The position numbers and the translations under genes are program-made. Below are positions 42,257-52,620 of a stretch of 64,000 bases of DNA, piece after piece. The stretch is from Bdellovibrio bacteriovorus W. Lineage in GTDB: Bacteria > Bdellovibrionota > Bdellovibrionia > Bdellovibrionales > Bdellovibrionaceae. The notes under the pieces are model-generated. The model saw only the letters and a list, made by a program, of their open reading frames with translations. It made no database searches and had not been told where the DNA came from. Positions within the stretch are counted from its first letter, which is position 1, and each line of letters opens with the position of its first letter. Location of the stretch: positions 1,302,001-1,366,000 of the forward strand of contig CP002190.1 in the NCBI GenBank assembly GCA_000525675.1, given 5' to 3'.

Positions 42257-43792
42257 TTAGGGAATGAGATATTGAAGGTTGGCTCCAGGGCCGAGTGGCA
42301 AATTGAGGCCCACCCAAACCAAGAGCATGAGAGACCAGAAAATCAAAAAGCCAAGCGAGTAAGGAAGCATCAGGGCAATCAATGTGCCTAGTTTTGCTTT
42401 CGGATCATATTTATTAGCAAAAGCTAAGATCAGTGGGAAATAATACATAAATGGCGAGATGATGTTAACCACAGAGTCAGCAACCCGATAGGCTGCTTGA
42501 GTTAGCTCGGGTGCAAGTCCCAAGAGCATAAACATCGGAACGAAAATCGGCGCCATCAGTGCCCATTTCGCGGAGGCACTTCCTAAGAACATATCTAAAA
42601 CGCAAGTCAGTAAAATAAAACCAATCATTAATGGAACAGCACTCAAATCCATGGACTTTAAAATTTCAGATCCATGAATTGCCATAATCAATCCGACATT
42701 AGAGGCATTGAAAAGAGCAATAAATTGAGCTGCAAAGAAAACCATCACTAAATAAGGAGCCATGGTGACCATAGAGTCTTGCATAGCTTGAATGACATCT
42801 TCTTGTTTTTTAAATGTCTTTGCACCTTTGCCATAAGCTAAACCACAAAGAGAACCTATGAGGAAGATCACAGCAATAATTCCACTCATCAACGGGGAAT
42901 TTAGAATCGTGTGGTCCTGCGGGTTGCGCAGAAAACCATTTTCAGGAAGGGTGCCCGCTAGAATCACACAGGCGATTGTAAGAAGAGTGAGGGCAGCATA
43001 AAGAAGTCCCTTTTTTTCGCCGGAATTGAGTGGTTCAGGAAGAGCGCGCTCGGCTCCGCCTTTGTACTCTCCAAGGAATGGAATCGTTATTTTTTTAGCA
43101 ATAAGAGTTCCTACAAGGATAATCAGAAGGGAAGAGGCTGACATAAAATACCAGTTCACAACTGGTGTGACGACATAGTTCGGATCAATGATTCGTGCGG
43201 CCTCTTGGGAAAGACCTCCGAGTAATGGGTCGATGGCGCTAATTAAGAAGTTGGCAGCAAAGCCCCCTGAAACTCCGGCAAAACAAATTGCAAGACCCGC
43301 AATGGGGTTTAAGCCCGCACTATGAAATGCCATTGCTGAAAGAGGGATCAACAAAACGTAGCCGATATCTCCGGCCGTATGAGACATGATGCCCGCAAGC
43401 AAAACAATGGGAATAAGAAGTTGGCGAGGGGACTTTAAAACAAGCAGACGCAGGAGTGTTCCTAAAAGCCCGCTTTTTTCGGCTAAACTAAATCCAAGCA
43501 TGGCCACTAAAACGGTGCCCAATGGTGCAAAGCCTGTGAAATTTTTGACCATATCCGTGAGGATGAGGTGAACTCCTTTGGCAGAAAAAAGATTCACCGT
43601 CGTGATTGTTTCTTTTTTAATAGGATGAACGGCCTCAACCCCCATCCAACTAAAAATGCCGGATGCGACGATTACAATAGCTGCTAGAGCAAGAAACATC
43701 AGAGCTGGTTGAGGGAGTGCATTTCCTGCTTTCTCCACCCATTGTAGAAAACGGTTCAGACGACTGTTTTGAGTCTCATTGATCGTAGACAT
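42257..43792 (-). CDS. AbgT-family transporter
   Basis: A 511-residue membrane protein of about 11-13 segments with AbgT marks such as LNRFLQWVEKAGNALPQPAL at the head, GIMSHTAGDIGYVLLIPL and AGVSGGFAANFLISAIDPLL. AbgT of E. coli imports p-aminobenzoyl-glutamate; others in the family export sulphonamides. For an organism that degrades other cells, import of folate breakdown products or dipeptides is plausible. GGGGGAA precedes the ATG. No folate gene is adjacent. Confidence 0.9.
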   Translation of the reverse strand: MSTINETQNSRLNRFLQWVEKAGNALPQPALMFLALAAIVIVASGIFSWMGVEAVHPIKKETITTVNLFSAKGVHLILTDMVKNFTGFAPLGTVLVAMLGFSLAEKSGLLGTLLRLLVLKSPRQLLIPIVLLAGIMSHTAGDIGYVLLIPLSAMAFHSAGLNPIAGLAICFAGVSGGFAANFLISAIDPLLGGLSQEAARIIDPNYVVTPVVNWYFMSASSLLIILVGTLIAKKITIPFLGEYKGGAERALPEPLNSGEKKGLLYAALTLLTIACVILAGTLPENGFLRNPQDHTILNSPLMSGIIAVIFLIGSLCGLAYGKGAKTFKKQEDVIQAMQDSMVTMAPYLVMVFFAAQFIALFNASNVGLIMAIHGSEILKSMDLSAVPLMIGFILLTCVLDMFLGSASAKWALMAPIFVPMFMLLGLAPELTQAAYRVADSVVNIISPFMYYFPLILAFANKYDPKAKLGTLIALMLPYSLGFLIFWSLMLLVWVGLNLPLGPGANLQYLIP

Positions 43793-43875
43793 TTAGTTCC
43801 CCCCGCGTAAAACTTCATTCTGGAAGGAACCTCATATCTTGTCTAGAGGCAGTTTCTAAGGAAGCAAGTGCGTAA

Positions 43876-45456
43876 TTATTTGTTTGTTCGACATTCCGTA
43901 AATTCGACTTTGCCCTGTGGATTGCGTTTGAAAAAGCGTGAACCAAGAATTCCTGGATTTTCTGCGTTCACAGTAAGGTCATCGTTGATATGGGAACTAA
44001 AGTAAGAGTGTTGATTCCAAACTTTTCTTGTTGGCATCCACGCTCTTTCCGTATGCGGTTTAAAAACGCGAAGTCCTGTTAGATTTTTTGTCGCCTGTTT
44101 TTCTGCTTCAGTGTTGTACAAGTAGCCATAGCCATAATTGTTGGCAACAACAACGAGTTCCGCATAGCCATCACCATCGACGTCGGCAATAACAGGGTAC
44201 TCGCGGAGTGTTCCACTCGGATTGATCGTAGACCAGATTACTTTCAATTCACGGGATTTATCCATCTCGTAAATTCTCAAATATTGTTCATCCGCGTAGA
44301 TGATTTCTGGTTTTCCATCTCCATTAAAGTCAAACGATGTGATACCCGTGGCAAGTGAGCTGCAGTCTTGAGTATCACTGCCAGCAATTTTATTTCCATA
44401 ATTATCAAAAATCGTTAAAGATTTGCCTGTGGCGATCGCAATTTCTAAAGTTTCAGGATTGCCATCAAAATCCCCAATAGAAGCTTGGCCGCCCCCGACA
44501 ATCCCTTCACCCTTAGCATCTTTTCCACAAATGAGTTCGCTATGTTCATTCAGTTTGCGATCTACAAGTACTTGTCCTGTCATGCCATTATAAATTGTAA
44601 GATAGCCACCGCCAGTAACAACGACTTCGTTGCCGATAGCTTCTTTAATTATATCAGCAACAGCTGGGCTACCTGGACGTAAAAAGTTCCAAAGTTTTTC
44701 TCCACGGTGATTAGAAACACCAGAAGCACTTACAATTTGAATTGGACTTGAAAGATAGTTTGATAAAAAAACAGGGTAGCTTTGGCAGGAGCCAGATTCA
44801 TCCAATGTATGATCAATGAATGGTCGACGAGAGGAGTCCTCAGTGACGATATAGGGGCCTGCGATGATTGAAGAAATTCTTTGTGAATTTAGTTTAGCAC
44901 CCGAGAAGCCATCGTGACATTGAGCAAGATCCCTCGGGATATCGAGAATCCAACGTGTTGAACCGTCGTGGTTTAAAGCGACAATTTTTTTGCGAGAACT
45001 ATGAAGAAAGAAAACTTCACCTTTGCCATCCCCGTCGATATCAAGAATCAGGGGAGAGCTAACCGCATAAGAGCGCACTTCAGGTTGAACAGCACTCCAT
45101 TTAACCTGACCAGTGAGTCCATTCATGACGCGAACAATGCCGTCAGCAGTGTAAGCGCTGCCTTTGAAGGTCGTAAAGACAATCTCAGGAAAACCATCTT
45201 GGTCTAAATCTCCGACAACAGGAGATGACATGACCTGGTTATATTCTGCTTCGATAGAGTTTGAATGATCCCACGAGTAGTGAAGGCGGGGGGCTACTTC
45301 GTCTGCTTCCATAGGTCTGCATACAGGAGGCTCTGGAATACCTTGAGACGCTAACTCGCTAACTTCGGCAAATATAAGTCCTTGCTGGGAACAGTTTTGA
45401 TAGAAGACAGAGATGCCTAAAGATGAAGCTGCTAAAAGTCCCAGTTTAAATCGCAT
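43876..45456 (-). CDS. FG-GAP/VCBS-repeat lipoprotein
   Basis: A 526-residue protein with repeated calcium-site motifs: VGDLDQDGFPEIVFTT, ILDIDGDGKGEVFFL, FDFNGDGKPEIIYA and VADVDGDGYAELVVVA, each the D-x-D-x-D-G loop of an integrin-type beta-propeller. The signal region ends with YQNCSQQG, an unusual lipobox with Asn before Cys. ATG 45456 has GGGGGAA; an ATG ten codons earlier lacks a site. Probably a cell-surface binding propeller. Confidence 0.85.
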   Translation of the reverse strand: MRFKLGLLAASSLGISVFYQNCSQQGLIFAEVSELASQGIPEPPVCRPMEADEVAPRLHYSWDHSNSIEAEYNQVMSSPVVGDLDQDGFPEIVFTTFKGSAYTADGIVRVMNGLTGQVKWSAVQPEVRSYAVSSPLILDIDGDGKGEVFFLHSSRKKIVALNHDGSTRWILDIPRDLAQCHDGFSGAKLNSQRISSIIAGPYIVTEDSSRRPFIDHTLDESGSCQSYPVFLSNYLSSPIQIVSASGVSNHRGEKLWNFLRPGSPAVADIIKEAIGNEVVVTGGGYLTIYNGMTGQVLVDRKLNEHSELICGKDAKGEGIVGGGQASIGDFDGNPETLEIAIATGKSLTIFDNYGNKIAGSDTQDCSSLATGITSFDFNGDGKPEIIYADEQYLRIYEMDKSRELKVIWSTINPSGTLREYPVIADVDGDGYAELVVVANNYGYGYLYNTEAEKQATKNLTGLRVFKPHTERAWMPTRKVWNQHSYFSSHINDDLTVNAENPGILGSRFFKRNPQGKVEFTECRTNK

Positions 45457-45682
45457 ACGATTCCCCCGATGTTCCAGAGAGTTCATAGCAATTCAAAAGC
45501 CAGCTCTAAGCATTTTAGAAATCAGTTGAACGATATATTTTGGTCAGTGTCTAGGGAGTCGCGATAACTAGAAAAAGATGAGAAACAATAGTTACTTACA
45601 GAGTGAAGAACGAAAAAACTGTTGAGATGTTTATCAGACGGAGGGGTATGGCTCCGTCTGTGACTAGAATTTCGTCAGTGAT

Positions 45683-46102
45683 TTACCAGCTCCCTGTATT
45701 GGTCATATCCTTCCAAGGGGCTTGGGGGGGCAATGGAGAGCCTTTCTGAAGCAATTCAACAGACTGGTTATCGGGAGACTTGATAAAGGCCATATAGCCA
45801 TCGCGAGGTGGTCGTAAGATGGTAACTCCGGCACTTTGTAGGCGTTCGCAGGTTTCGTAAATATTTTCTACCTGAAAAGCAAGGTGCCCAAAGTTTCTTC
45901 CGAAAGTGTACTCCTCTTCAGAGCCCCAGTTATAAGTCAGTTCGACTTCAGGTTCGCCAGGTGCTGTCGCAAGAAAAACGAGAGTGAACTTTCCCATTTC
46001 ATTTTCTTGGCGGCGGGTTTCGATAAGTCCCAACTTTGTAACAAAGAAATCAAGAGCTCGATCTAAGTCTTTAACTCTCAACATTGTGTGCAGAAATTTC
46101 AT
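45683..46102 (-). CDS. gloA: lactoylglutathione lyase (glyoxalase I)
   Basis: A 139-residue vicinal-oxygen-chelate protein with the four metal ligands expected for glyoxalase I: His5 (FLHTMLRV), Glu54 (PEVELTYNW), His73 (NFGHLAFQV) and Glu116 ([10 protein letters not shown]). It isomerises the methylglyoxal-glutathione hemithioacetal to S-lactoylglutathione in the cytoplasm. E. coli GloA has 135 residues. AAGGAG precedes the ATG. No glyoxalase II gene is adjacent. Confidence 0.9.
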   Translation of the reverse strand: MKFLHTMLRVKDLDRALDFFVTKLGLIETRRQENEMGKFTLVFLATAPGEPEVELTYNWGSEEEYTFGRNFGHLAFQVENIYETCERLQSAGVTILRPPRDGYMAFIKSPDNQSVELLQKGSPLPPQAPWKDMTNTGSW

Positions 46103-46174
46103 TTTTAACTCCTTTGCTGAAGGCTCGATCTTAGTCGTTACTCAGGGAAGCTACAAGTCGCGGAGGTTCATTAG

Positions 46175-46279
46175 ATGATTGAAATAGAGTTCTATGGGGA
46201 GTTGGCTTTAGAAAATGATGGATTCTTAGTATTTGGTCGGGGGGACTGGACTCGAGGTTTCATTATGAAACACCGATAG
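46175..46279 (+). CDS. possible 34-residue leader peptide
   Basis: A short frame with a strong ribosome site (GGAGG, 46162-46166, eight bases before the ATG). The product is acidic at the start (MIEIEFYGELALEND) and ends with KHR. Its stop lies 22 bases before the ATG of the large Ig-like lipoprotein gene, so it could be a regulatory upstream peptide. Support is the ribosome site and position only. Confidence 0.35.
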   Translation: MIEIEFYGELALENDGFLVFGRGDWTRGFIMKHR

Positions 46280-46301
46280 ATAATGCGACGAGGAATCAAG
46301 G

Positions 46302-49300
46302 ATGATTAGAATCGTAATACTCGCAATTTTATTGCTACAAAGCGCCTGCACTGTGATGGAAGACTTAAGCTCTTCCTCGGTGTCTATTGATGGCGTTATA
46401 AAACCTTGGGCACAAGGTGCAACGGGGACCACTGCTAACTGCCAAGGCAAAGTCGTTGAGGTTGTCGGCATTAACTCTGATGGCACACCATCTAATAGGG
46501 TTCTTGGTAAAACTGTGGCGGTTGGCAATGATGGGTCTTATCGCGTCCTTGTGCCGACATCGAGCATTCAATTTTTAGGAAGTTCAAAAGTAGAGTTTCT
46601 TCTCCGTACGCGGGGATGTGAAGAAAATTTAGTACGTCCTTTGACGGGGTTTACGGGGCAAGATTTTGAGTATGGCCTGTTAATGGTGAATCGCGGATTT
46701 GAATTGCCGTTAGGACAACGCCCTCGCTTAAACTCAATGACGGTGGATCAGGCAAATTCATTGATGAATGGGTTTGCTGGATTAACTTCGACGACTGCCA
46801 AGGCAGTTTATGATGAAATCAGTGCTAACACATCCTTGGCGCTCGAGGTGGCAACGACCTTAGGAATTGTTTTTGAAAATCTTCCGAAGTTAGGCCCGAG
46901 AATTGATGTGATCAGTGCTCAAACACCAGTAGCAGAACTCACAAATATGAGAATTCAAACACAGGCCCTTCATTGGTACTATGACGACAGCTATTTCGTG
47001 AAAGAGTGGACTCTTCAAGGAATTCCGCAAGCTGAGACTTCTTCAACGATCGTTGTTCCTACGACACAAAACTCTCAAGGAAGCTATGCTTACAGTTTAA
47101 GGCTAGGGCACCCAAAAGGGGGGGGCGGAATTGACACGAATCTTATTTCAGATAGTCGAAACTTTACGATTGTAGTTTCTAATACCTACCCAGTGAGTCT
47201 ACCTATACAGTTGATCACGTTTCCTAAAACCCATACGAACGATCCAAATTATACCTTCAATGTAAAAACCGACGATATCAGCTGTCAGACTTTTACCAAG
47301 GTTGTCTATTCTGAGTCTTCGACATTTAATGCAGCTTATCCGTCCTTTGACTGTTCTCCAGGAGATGAGCAAATCACAATTGTTCTTTCAAATTCAGATG
47401 CCACCAAAATAATTCATTTTTGGGGAATTGACTCTGCAAATAATGTCAGTGCAAGTCCTGTAACACGACAAGTGATTTTAAAAAGATCCCTGCCGACGCT
47501 GACCTTTGATTCGCTTCCAAGCTTAGTAAAGGGCGGCGATGTGCTCACTTTAACAGCGAGAGCCACATCTGCAGATCAGTTCACTAAGATCTGGTGGGAG
47601 ATTAGCACAGATGGCTCGACATGGAGTCCGCATACAAGTGATCTTGCAGCAGGCGGTGTAACCGCACACACGATTAACTATACGGTTCCCTCGATGGACG
47701 GAACACTTCAGTTCAGAGCACGTGTCGAGGATCTCGCGACCAATATTGGAAACAACTTTGAGACATCCATAGTTGTCGTTGATTCGATAGCACCAAGTGC
47801 CTTAACGCTGACGCTCACCTCAGCTTCACACACCAATAACCCCGTGATTGATATCTCTGTAGCAGGCTGCTCCGGCGATGCGGTGCGAATGTTATTTCAA
47901 CAAACAACGGGTGTGCCTGCCGTGGACGACTCCCGCTGGGAAAACTGCTCGTCAGTAAAATCTTATACGGTTTTGGGCGCGGATCAGAGTTTTTCAATCT
48001 ATGCCTTTGCAAAGGACGCTGCAGGAAACATCAGTGCGATCAGTGGATCGGTAGTGGGAGTTTTAGATCGAGAGCCTCCGGTAATTTCGGCGTTTGCAAT
48101 CGAGAATGGCAGTACAAGTACACAAAATCCAACTGTCACTTTAACCCTTCATCTTTCCGATAGACTCAGTCTTCAAGGTGCCTTTATCGCAGAAACAGAT
48201 TCTACCTGCGCGGCGGTTCGTAGTTCCGCAGCAAGCGTCTTTGGTGCAGTACTTGGGAATAATACGACTTCTTTCACGTTGAATTCAGATTTGGGTGTGA
48301 AAACTCTTTGCCTCTGGGCAGTCGATGAACTCGGACAAGAGTCAGAAGCATCGGCGAGTATCGAACTTATTGCAGCAGTTCCTGAAGAGGTCCCCTTTGT
48401 TGAGAATTTGTCTTTGCCTGTAGCGGGAAGAGAGTTTGCGACGGATCCCGAGGGAAAAGAAATATTCTTAGTAGACTATCAAGTCGGCGGCGGGATTTTA
48501 AAATTAAATCTTCAGACTCAAGAAGCAGAACAGATCGTAGCGCAAGGGGATTCTAATTTAGCTTCAAGTGGAGCTAATACATTCCCTCAGGCGGATCTAA
48601 AGATTGCTAATATTGCTTTGGATAAAAAAAGAGTTTTGTATTTTGCTGATAGACCTCGTTTGGGGCACAAGGTTATTTATTCGCTGAAGGGCAATTCATT
48701 CACTCCTTTGATAGAGTTTTCTCTGGAGAAACCACTATCAAAAGCAGGTATTGTTCTTAAAAAGCGTAACATAAGCTTTGCAGTGACGGACGATGGAGAG
48801 ATTTACACGCTCAATCGTTGTGCTGGCGACTTTGAACACTACGAACTTGAAAAATTAGGAAATAATCGAAAGCTTGAAACGTTGATGGAGTGCTCGAATG
48901 AGCTTTCTAGAGCCTCCGGTGGGTATGGCTTCCGAGCAAAAAACACTCAGATGGTTCTTCTGAATGATGATGTGTTTATATTAGCTGGTGGAAAGGTTTT
49001 CGAAATTAGTCGAGGCCTAGTATCGGAGCATCGGGAAATGCAAGAATCCGTGTTCTTTACAAATGGTCTTAAAACCCAAGGCTCTGTTTTTTGGGCGTAT
49101 AACAGAGTGACGCTCAAACTAGAAGAATTTAAGTATCAACCTCATAAAATTGAATACTCTCATTCCTTTATAAAGGGTGAGGGAATGCACGGGGCCATCA
49201 TGACACAAGAAGGGCTTTTTGCGAGTCAAACAGACTTCGGAAAAAGATCCTATCGACTTCTAAAGATGGGGAAAAACGAAACGAAAAAAATAAAAATTAA

Positions 49301-49331
49301 GAGAGTAAAAACAAAAAAGCCCAAGTCTTAA
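46302..49331 (+). CDS. large Ig-like repeat lipoprotein
   Basis: A 1009-residue lipoprotein with lipobox LLQSAC (Cys16). After an N-terminal domain of about 230 residues come Ig/fibronectin-like modules with the recurring VVDSIAPSALTLTL and VLDREPPVISAF linkers, about residues 240-700. A C-terminal beta-propeller-like region follows (FATDPEGKEIFLVDYQVGGG), and a very basic tail (KKIKIKRVKTKKPKS). The tail could bind nucleic acid or teichoic/anionic polymers. It is a likely surface adhesin or envelope scaffold. It is convergent with the OmpA-domain gene, with 15 bases between stops. Confidence 0.8.
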   Translation: MIRIVILAILLLQSACTVMEDLSSSSVSIDGVIKPWAQGATGTTANCQGKVVEVVGINSDGTPSNRVLGKTVAVGNDGSYRVLVPTSSIQFLGSSKVEFLLRTRGCEENLVRPLTGFTGQDFEYGLLMVNRGFELPLGQRPRLNSMTVDQANSLMNGFAGLTSTTAKAVYDEISANTSLALEVATTLGIVFENLPKLGPRIDVISAQTPVAELTNMRIQTQALHWYYDDSYFVKEWTLQGIPQAETSSTIVVPTTQNSQGSYAYSLRLGHPKGGGGIDTNLISDSRNFTIVVSNTYPVSLPIQLITFPKTHTNDPNYTFNVKTDDISCQTFTKVVYSESSTFNAAYPSFDCSPGDEQITIVLSNSDATKIIHFWGIDSANNVSASPVTRQVILKRSLPTLTFDSLPSLVKGGDVLTLTARATSADQFTKIWWEISTDGSTWSPHTSDLAAGGVTAHTINYTVPSMDGTLQFRARVEDLATNIGNNFETSIVVVDSIAPSALTLTLTSASHTNNPVIDISVAGCSGDAVRMLFQQTTGVPAVDDSRWENCSSVKSYTVLGADQSFSIYAFAKDAAGNISAISGSVVGVLDREPPVISAFAIENGSTSTQNPTVTLTLHLSDRLSLQGAFIAETDSTCAAVRSSAASVFGAVLGNNTTSFTLNSDLGVKTLCLWAVDELGQESEASASIELIAAVPEEVPFVENLSLPVAGREFATDPEGKEIFLVDYQVGGGILKLNLQTQEAEQIVAQGDSNLASSGANTFPQADLKIANIALDKKRVLYFADRPRLGHKVIYSLKGNSFTPLIEFSLEKPLSKAGIVLKKRNISFAVTDDGEIYTLNRCAGDFEHYELEKLGNNRKLETLMECSNELSRASGGYGFRAKNTQMVLLNDDVFILAGGKVFEISRGLVSEHREMQESVFFTNGLKTQGSVFWAYNRVTLKLEEFKYQPHKIEYSHSFIKGEGMHGAIMTQEGLFASQTDFGKRSYRLLKMGKNETKKIKIKRVKTKKPKS

Positions 49332-49346
49332 CTTGCTTTTTTTATA

Positions 49347-51098
49347 CTACTTGTAGTAAACCTTTAAGACCACGCGGCGATTGCGTTGTCTACCTTCAGC
49401 AGTTGCATTAGAAGCAATCGGCTGAGACTCTCCGAAACCAACGGCTTCGATGGCGCTGGATGGAAGCCCCAATTCACCGATTAGAATCGTTTTTACAGCT
49501 TCTGCTCGGCGGCGACTCAATCTTTGATTGTACTCATCAGAACCTACAGAGTCGGTATGACCTTCTACAATCAAACGTTTGATATCGACCTTTTTAAGGC
49601 CAGAAAGATTTGCACGCAGAGACTTTAAAGCACTCGGAGTTAATTCAGCCTTATCTGTAAAGAACTCCAGATTATTTAAATTCAAAGCACGATCCGCTTT
49701 TGGAGCTTCAACAACTTCAATTGTTCCTTGAGCTGTCTGGCCATTTTGATCTGTGGCTTGAATCAGAACTGTTTGCTTACGTAAAGGGGCTTCATAGAAA
49801 CCGCTAAAGCTCATAGTCCCTTGGCCTCTAAGAACTTTATACTCGTACTCTGGAGCACCACCTTGTGCATCGACTTGAACAGAAGACCCAGCTAACACAG
49901 TGTATTTGGGCTGAGTGAACTTAACAGGCGTTGCTTCTTTTTTTACGACTGTGATGTACTTATTAACTGTTCTACCAAAAGTATCACGGAACTCAATGCG
50001 CGTAACTCCTGGTGTTTGCGACATGAACTCGCAACCTTGGCTCAATGTGCCTGGGCCTTCAGTAATTTTACAAGTATCAATTTGAATATCGCCTTCAGCA
50101 TAGAACTGAACCCATTCAAATGTTTCAACACTGTCTACGTCAGGGTAAACAACAAATGGCTGAAGAGTTTCCTTAGAACCCGAAGCCTCGGATTTTTTCT
50201 CTGGCTTCCAATAATATACAAGACCCGCGAAGAACCGATAGCTGGGTGCTAAAGATTTCACCCCAGGCTCTACCGTCGCTCCCCAGTCAAAGTTAAGATT
50301 TTTATACCAACGATGTTTTAAACCCAAAAGAACATCAATGGATGAGGCATCCATGATCTCGTTGTATGGATCTTTATCAATCGGCATACTTGCGAATGTT
50401 TCAAAAACCCAACGAGCTGTTTGAGAGAATTTATCAGAGTAACCGTAAGAGGCTGTAAGTTGGCTCTTGAGCGGGAACATATGTGCATCAGAGGGAGTGT
50501 CTGTGGGATTTCTCAACCGGCCGCCGACGTTCAGAGATTGAATGCGTGAGCCACTTGACCAGCTATAAGCACCTTCAAGGTTGAAGATAGGGTTAGAGTC
50601 TACACCCATATAAGGGCTGTTTTTTAAGAACGGAATATCGACTGAACCTAAAATTGCCCAATGGGAGTTTGTCGTAGAACTTGGTCCCCATTTAAAACCA
50701 GGTCGGAAGCTGTGGATTCCTTCTTTGATGTTTACCAAGACGCCGTCTTGGCGATGAGTGGAGTGACTCACTAAGACTGGCATTTGAAAGCTGAACTGCA
50801 GATTTTCAGAAAAACCATAGGCAACGCCCAGATCGTATTCAATGAGTGAATCTTCATAGTCGAGGCGATCTTGAGCCCCCAAAGTTTTATAAACTAGAAG
50901 ATGATCTTTTGCGTAGTTGAGGTAGTTACTAAAAACCCAAAAATCTTTGGGTAGAGGACGGGCGGAGTGCACCGTGATAAAATCCAAGCCATCTGTGTTT
51001 GGAGAAAAAGTTTGCATATCTCCAAGGACATTTGCTTGTGCTGTCGCAGAAAGACAAAGAGCTAATAAAGTGCATTTTGCATAGTTGATAATTCTCAT
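49347..51098 (-). CDS. OmpA-domain outer-membrane protein
   Basis: A 583-residue protein with a signal peptide (LLALCLSATAQA, about residues 12-23), an N-terminal half that looks like a beta barrel (repeated amphipathic strands, Trp/Tyr-rich), an Ig-like middle and a C-terminal OmpA domain (about 470-583). The OmpA domain contains VEGHTDSVGSDEYNQRLSRR, whose Asp and Arg bind diaminopimelate of peptidoglycan. It would link the outer membrane to the wall. GGGGATC precedes the ATG. Confidence 0.85.
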   Translation of the reverse strand: MRIINYAKCTLLALCLSATAQANVLGDMQTFSPNTDGLDFITVHSARPLPKDFWVFSNYLNYAKDHLLVYKTLGAQDRLDYEDSLIEYDLGVAYGFSENLQFSFQMPVLVSHSTHRQDGVLVNIKEGIHSFRPGFKWGPSSTTNSHWAILGSVDIPFLKNSPYMGVDSNPIFNLEGAYSWSSGSRIQSLNVGGRLRNPTDTPSDAHMFPLKSQLTASYGYSDKFSQTARWVFETFASMPIDKDPYNEIMDASSIDVLLGLKHRWYKNLNFDWGATVEPGVKSLAPSYRFFAGLVYYWKPEKKSEASGSKETLQPFVVYPDVDSVETFEWVQFYAEGDIQIDTCKITEGPGTLSQGCEFMSQTPGVTRIEFRDTFGRTVNKYITVVKKEATPVKFTQPKYTVLAGSSVQVDAQGGAPEYEYKVLRGQGTMSFSGFYEAPLRKQTVLIQATDQNGQTAQGTIEVVEAPKADRALNLNNLEFFTDKAELTPSALKSLRANLSGLKKVDIKRLIVEGHTDSVGSDEYNQRLSRRRAEAVKTILIGELGLPSSAIEAVGFGESQPIASNATAEGRQRNRRVVLKVYYK

Positions 51099-51286
51099 GC
51101 TGTGATCCCCATAGATGTAATACCAGTCAATTATACATAAAAAGCTGTGGATGCCTAATTTTTTAAATGCATTTCAGTCAAAAACGGGCGCAGAAATCGC
51201 CTAGAATGCCGACTCTGACCAGAAAACATTTCAAAGAGCGGCAGAACAACGCTAGAAAACAAGTCAAGAACGTGTATACTTTCGCC

Positions 51287-52588
51287 GTGTTTAAGAAAAC
51301 CTTCTTTCTATTACTAATGTTCTTTGCCGGGCCCGTGATGGCCTTGCAGTTTTCGGATCGCTATTTGGGTGGTCAAGAGGCTTGTCGCTCAAACCCTCAT
51401 CATGCCAAAGAGACTTCGTTCCACGTCGCTGTTCCAGCGGACTATTCCGATTCCTCAAAAGGGCTAACATCTATCTATGCGTGGACTCACAAGCCATTTG
51501 ATCCTGAGAAAAAAAGTTTGGTGTTTTTCACGGGGGGCCCAGGAGGGGTTGCCCATGGAATTCAATTCGATTTGCCTCAGTGGAATATAATCTTCTTTGA
51601 TACTCGTGGGAATTCTTGCTCTCGTCCGGAAGCAAGTGAACTTTTTTTCGACCCCGGCTTTTACAGCTCTGAATGGGTAGCTCGTGATGTAGAGGCTCTA
51701 CGGAAATATCTAAATATCGAGTCTTTGACGGTTTACGGTGTTTCCTATGGAACAGTTCCCGCACATCTTTATGGGCATCTCTTTCCTTTAACCACTCGGG
51801 CGGTAATTTTAGAAGGCGTCGTTTATGAAGGCGGTGCTGCTCTCACTGAGCCCAGTAACAGAATTTCTAACTTGCAAAAGTTTTTTGATGATCTGCCTAA
51901 GGGAATGCAAGACTCCATTTTAAGACTATCGAGTCACCCAGAGGTATCCCCCTATTGGTTTTCAAAAATAGGGATGATGATGCTCTATTTGGATAATCCA
52001 TTTGTAGCGTTTAAGGCCTTTTTAAGTTCTGTTTTGGAAGATGAAAAGTTAGCCGTGAATATGATCAAAAACTTTTCCGACACGGAGCCCGTCGATGAAG
52101 TCTTTGGCTATGGGCATATGTTTATGGCCATGATTGGCTGCCAAGAATTGGGAATGTCGGAGGATGGGCCTAGTTTCTATTCACGTTTTGAAGGACGACG
52201 ATTAAAATCTTCGGGATATAGCCATCTAAAAGAACACTATTGTGATTCGGTTTCTGGATATAAAGTTAAAAACTATAACGCTGGTAACTTCCCCTCGAAT
52301 GCTAAAACCTTTTATGTACAAGGTTTCCTGGATGGAGCTACTGGTTATAAGAATGCACTTTTACATTTCCAGAGAGCCACTCAAGAAAAAGCAGAACTGC
52401 TTTTAGCAAAGCAGGGTGGGCACATGCCACTGCATAGTGGCTTAAACTCTGGCTATGAGAGTAAAGAAGTCGCCAAGGCCAAGTTAAAGATTTTAGAAAA
52501 GATGTTCCTCGGGGAATCTCTGCAAATTCAGGATCTAAAGGACCTTGAAAGATTCCACCCTTTAGAATGGAACCTCTTTAAGAAATAG
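51287..52588 (+). CDS. exported alpha/beta hydrolase, proline-iminopeptidase-like
   Basis: About 433 residues from a GTG at 51287 that places a signal peptide (FKKTFFLLLMFFAGPVMA) at the start; an ATG at 51167 would add 40 basic residues of no family character. VFFTGGPGG is the oxyanion loop of the peptidase S33 group, FFDTRGNSCSR the matching D-x-R-G segment, YGVSYGT the Ser nucleophile, and KQGGHMPLH the His. It probably removes N-terminal residues from peptides outside the cytoplasm. No ribosome site is clear, so the start is uncertain. Confidence 0.75.
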   Translation: MFKKTFFLLLMFFAGPVMALQFSDRYLGGQEACRSNPHHAKETSFHVAVPADYSDSSKGLTSIYAWTHKPFDPEKKSLVFFTGGPGGVAHGIQFDLPQWNIIFFDTRGNSCSRPEASELFFDPGFYSSEWVARDVEALRKYLNIESLTVYGVSYGTVPAHLYGHLFPLTTRAVILEGVVYEGGAALTEPSNRISNLQKFFDDLPKGMQDSILRLSSHPEVSPYWFSKIGMMMLYLDNPFVAFKAFLSSVLEDEKLAVNMIKNFSDTEPVDEVFGYGHMFMAMIGCQELGMSEDGPSFYSRFEGRRLKSSGYSHLKEHYCDSVSGYKVKNYNAGNFPSNAKTFYVQGFLDGATGYKNALLHFQRATQEKAELLLAKQGGHMPLHSGLNSGYESKEVAKAKLKILEKMFLGESLQIQDLKDLERFHPLEWNLFKK

Positions 52589-52620
52589 TAGTATTTCGCG
52601 AGGCTCTCGTCTTAAAAAAC

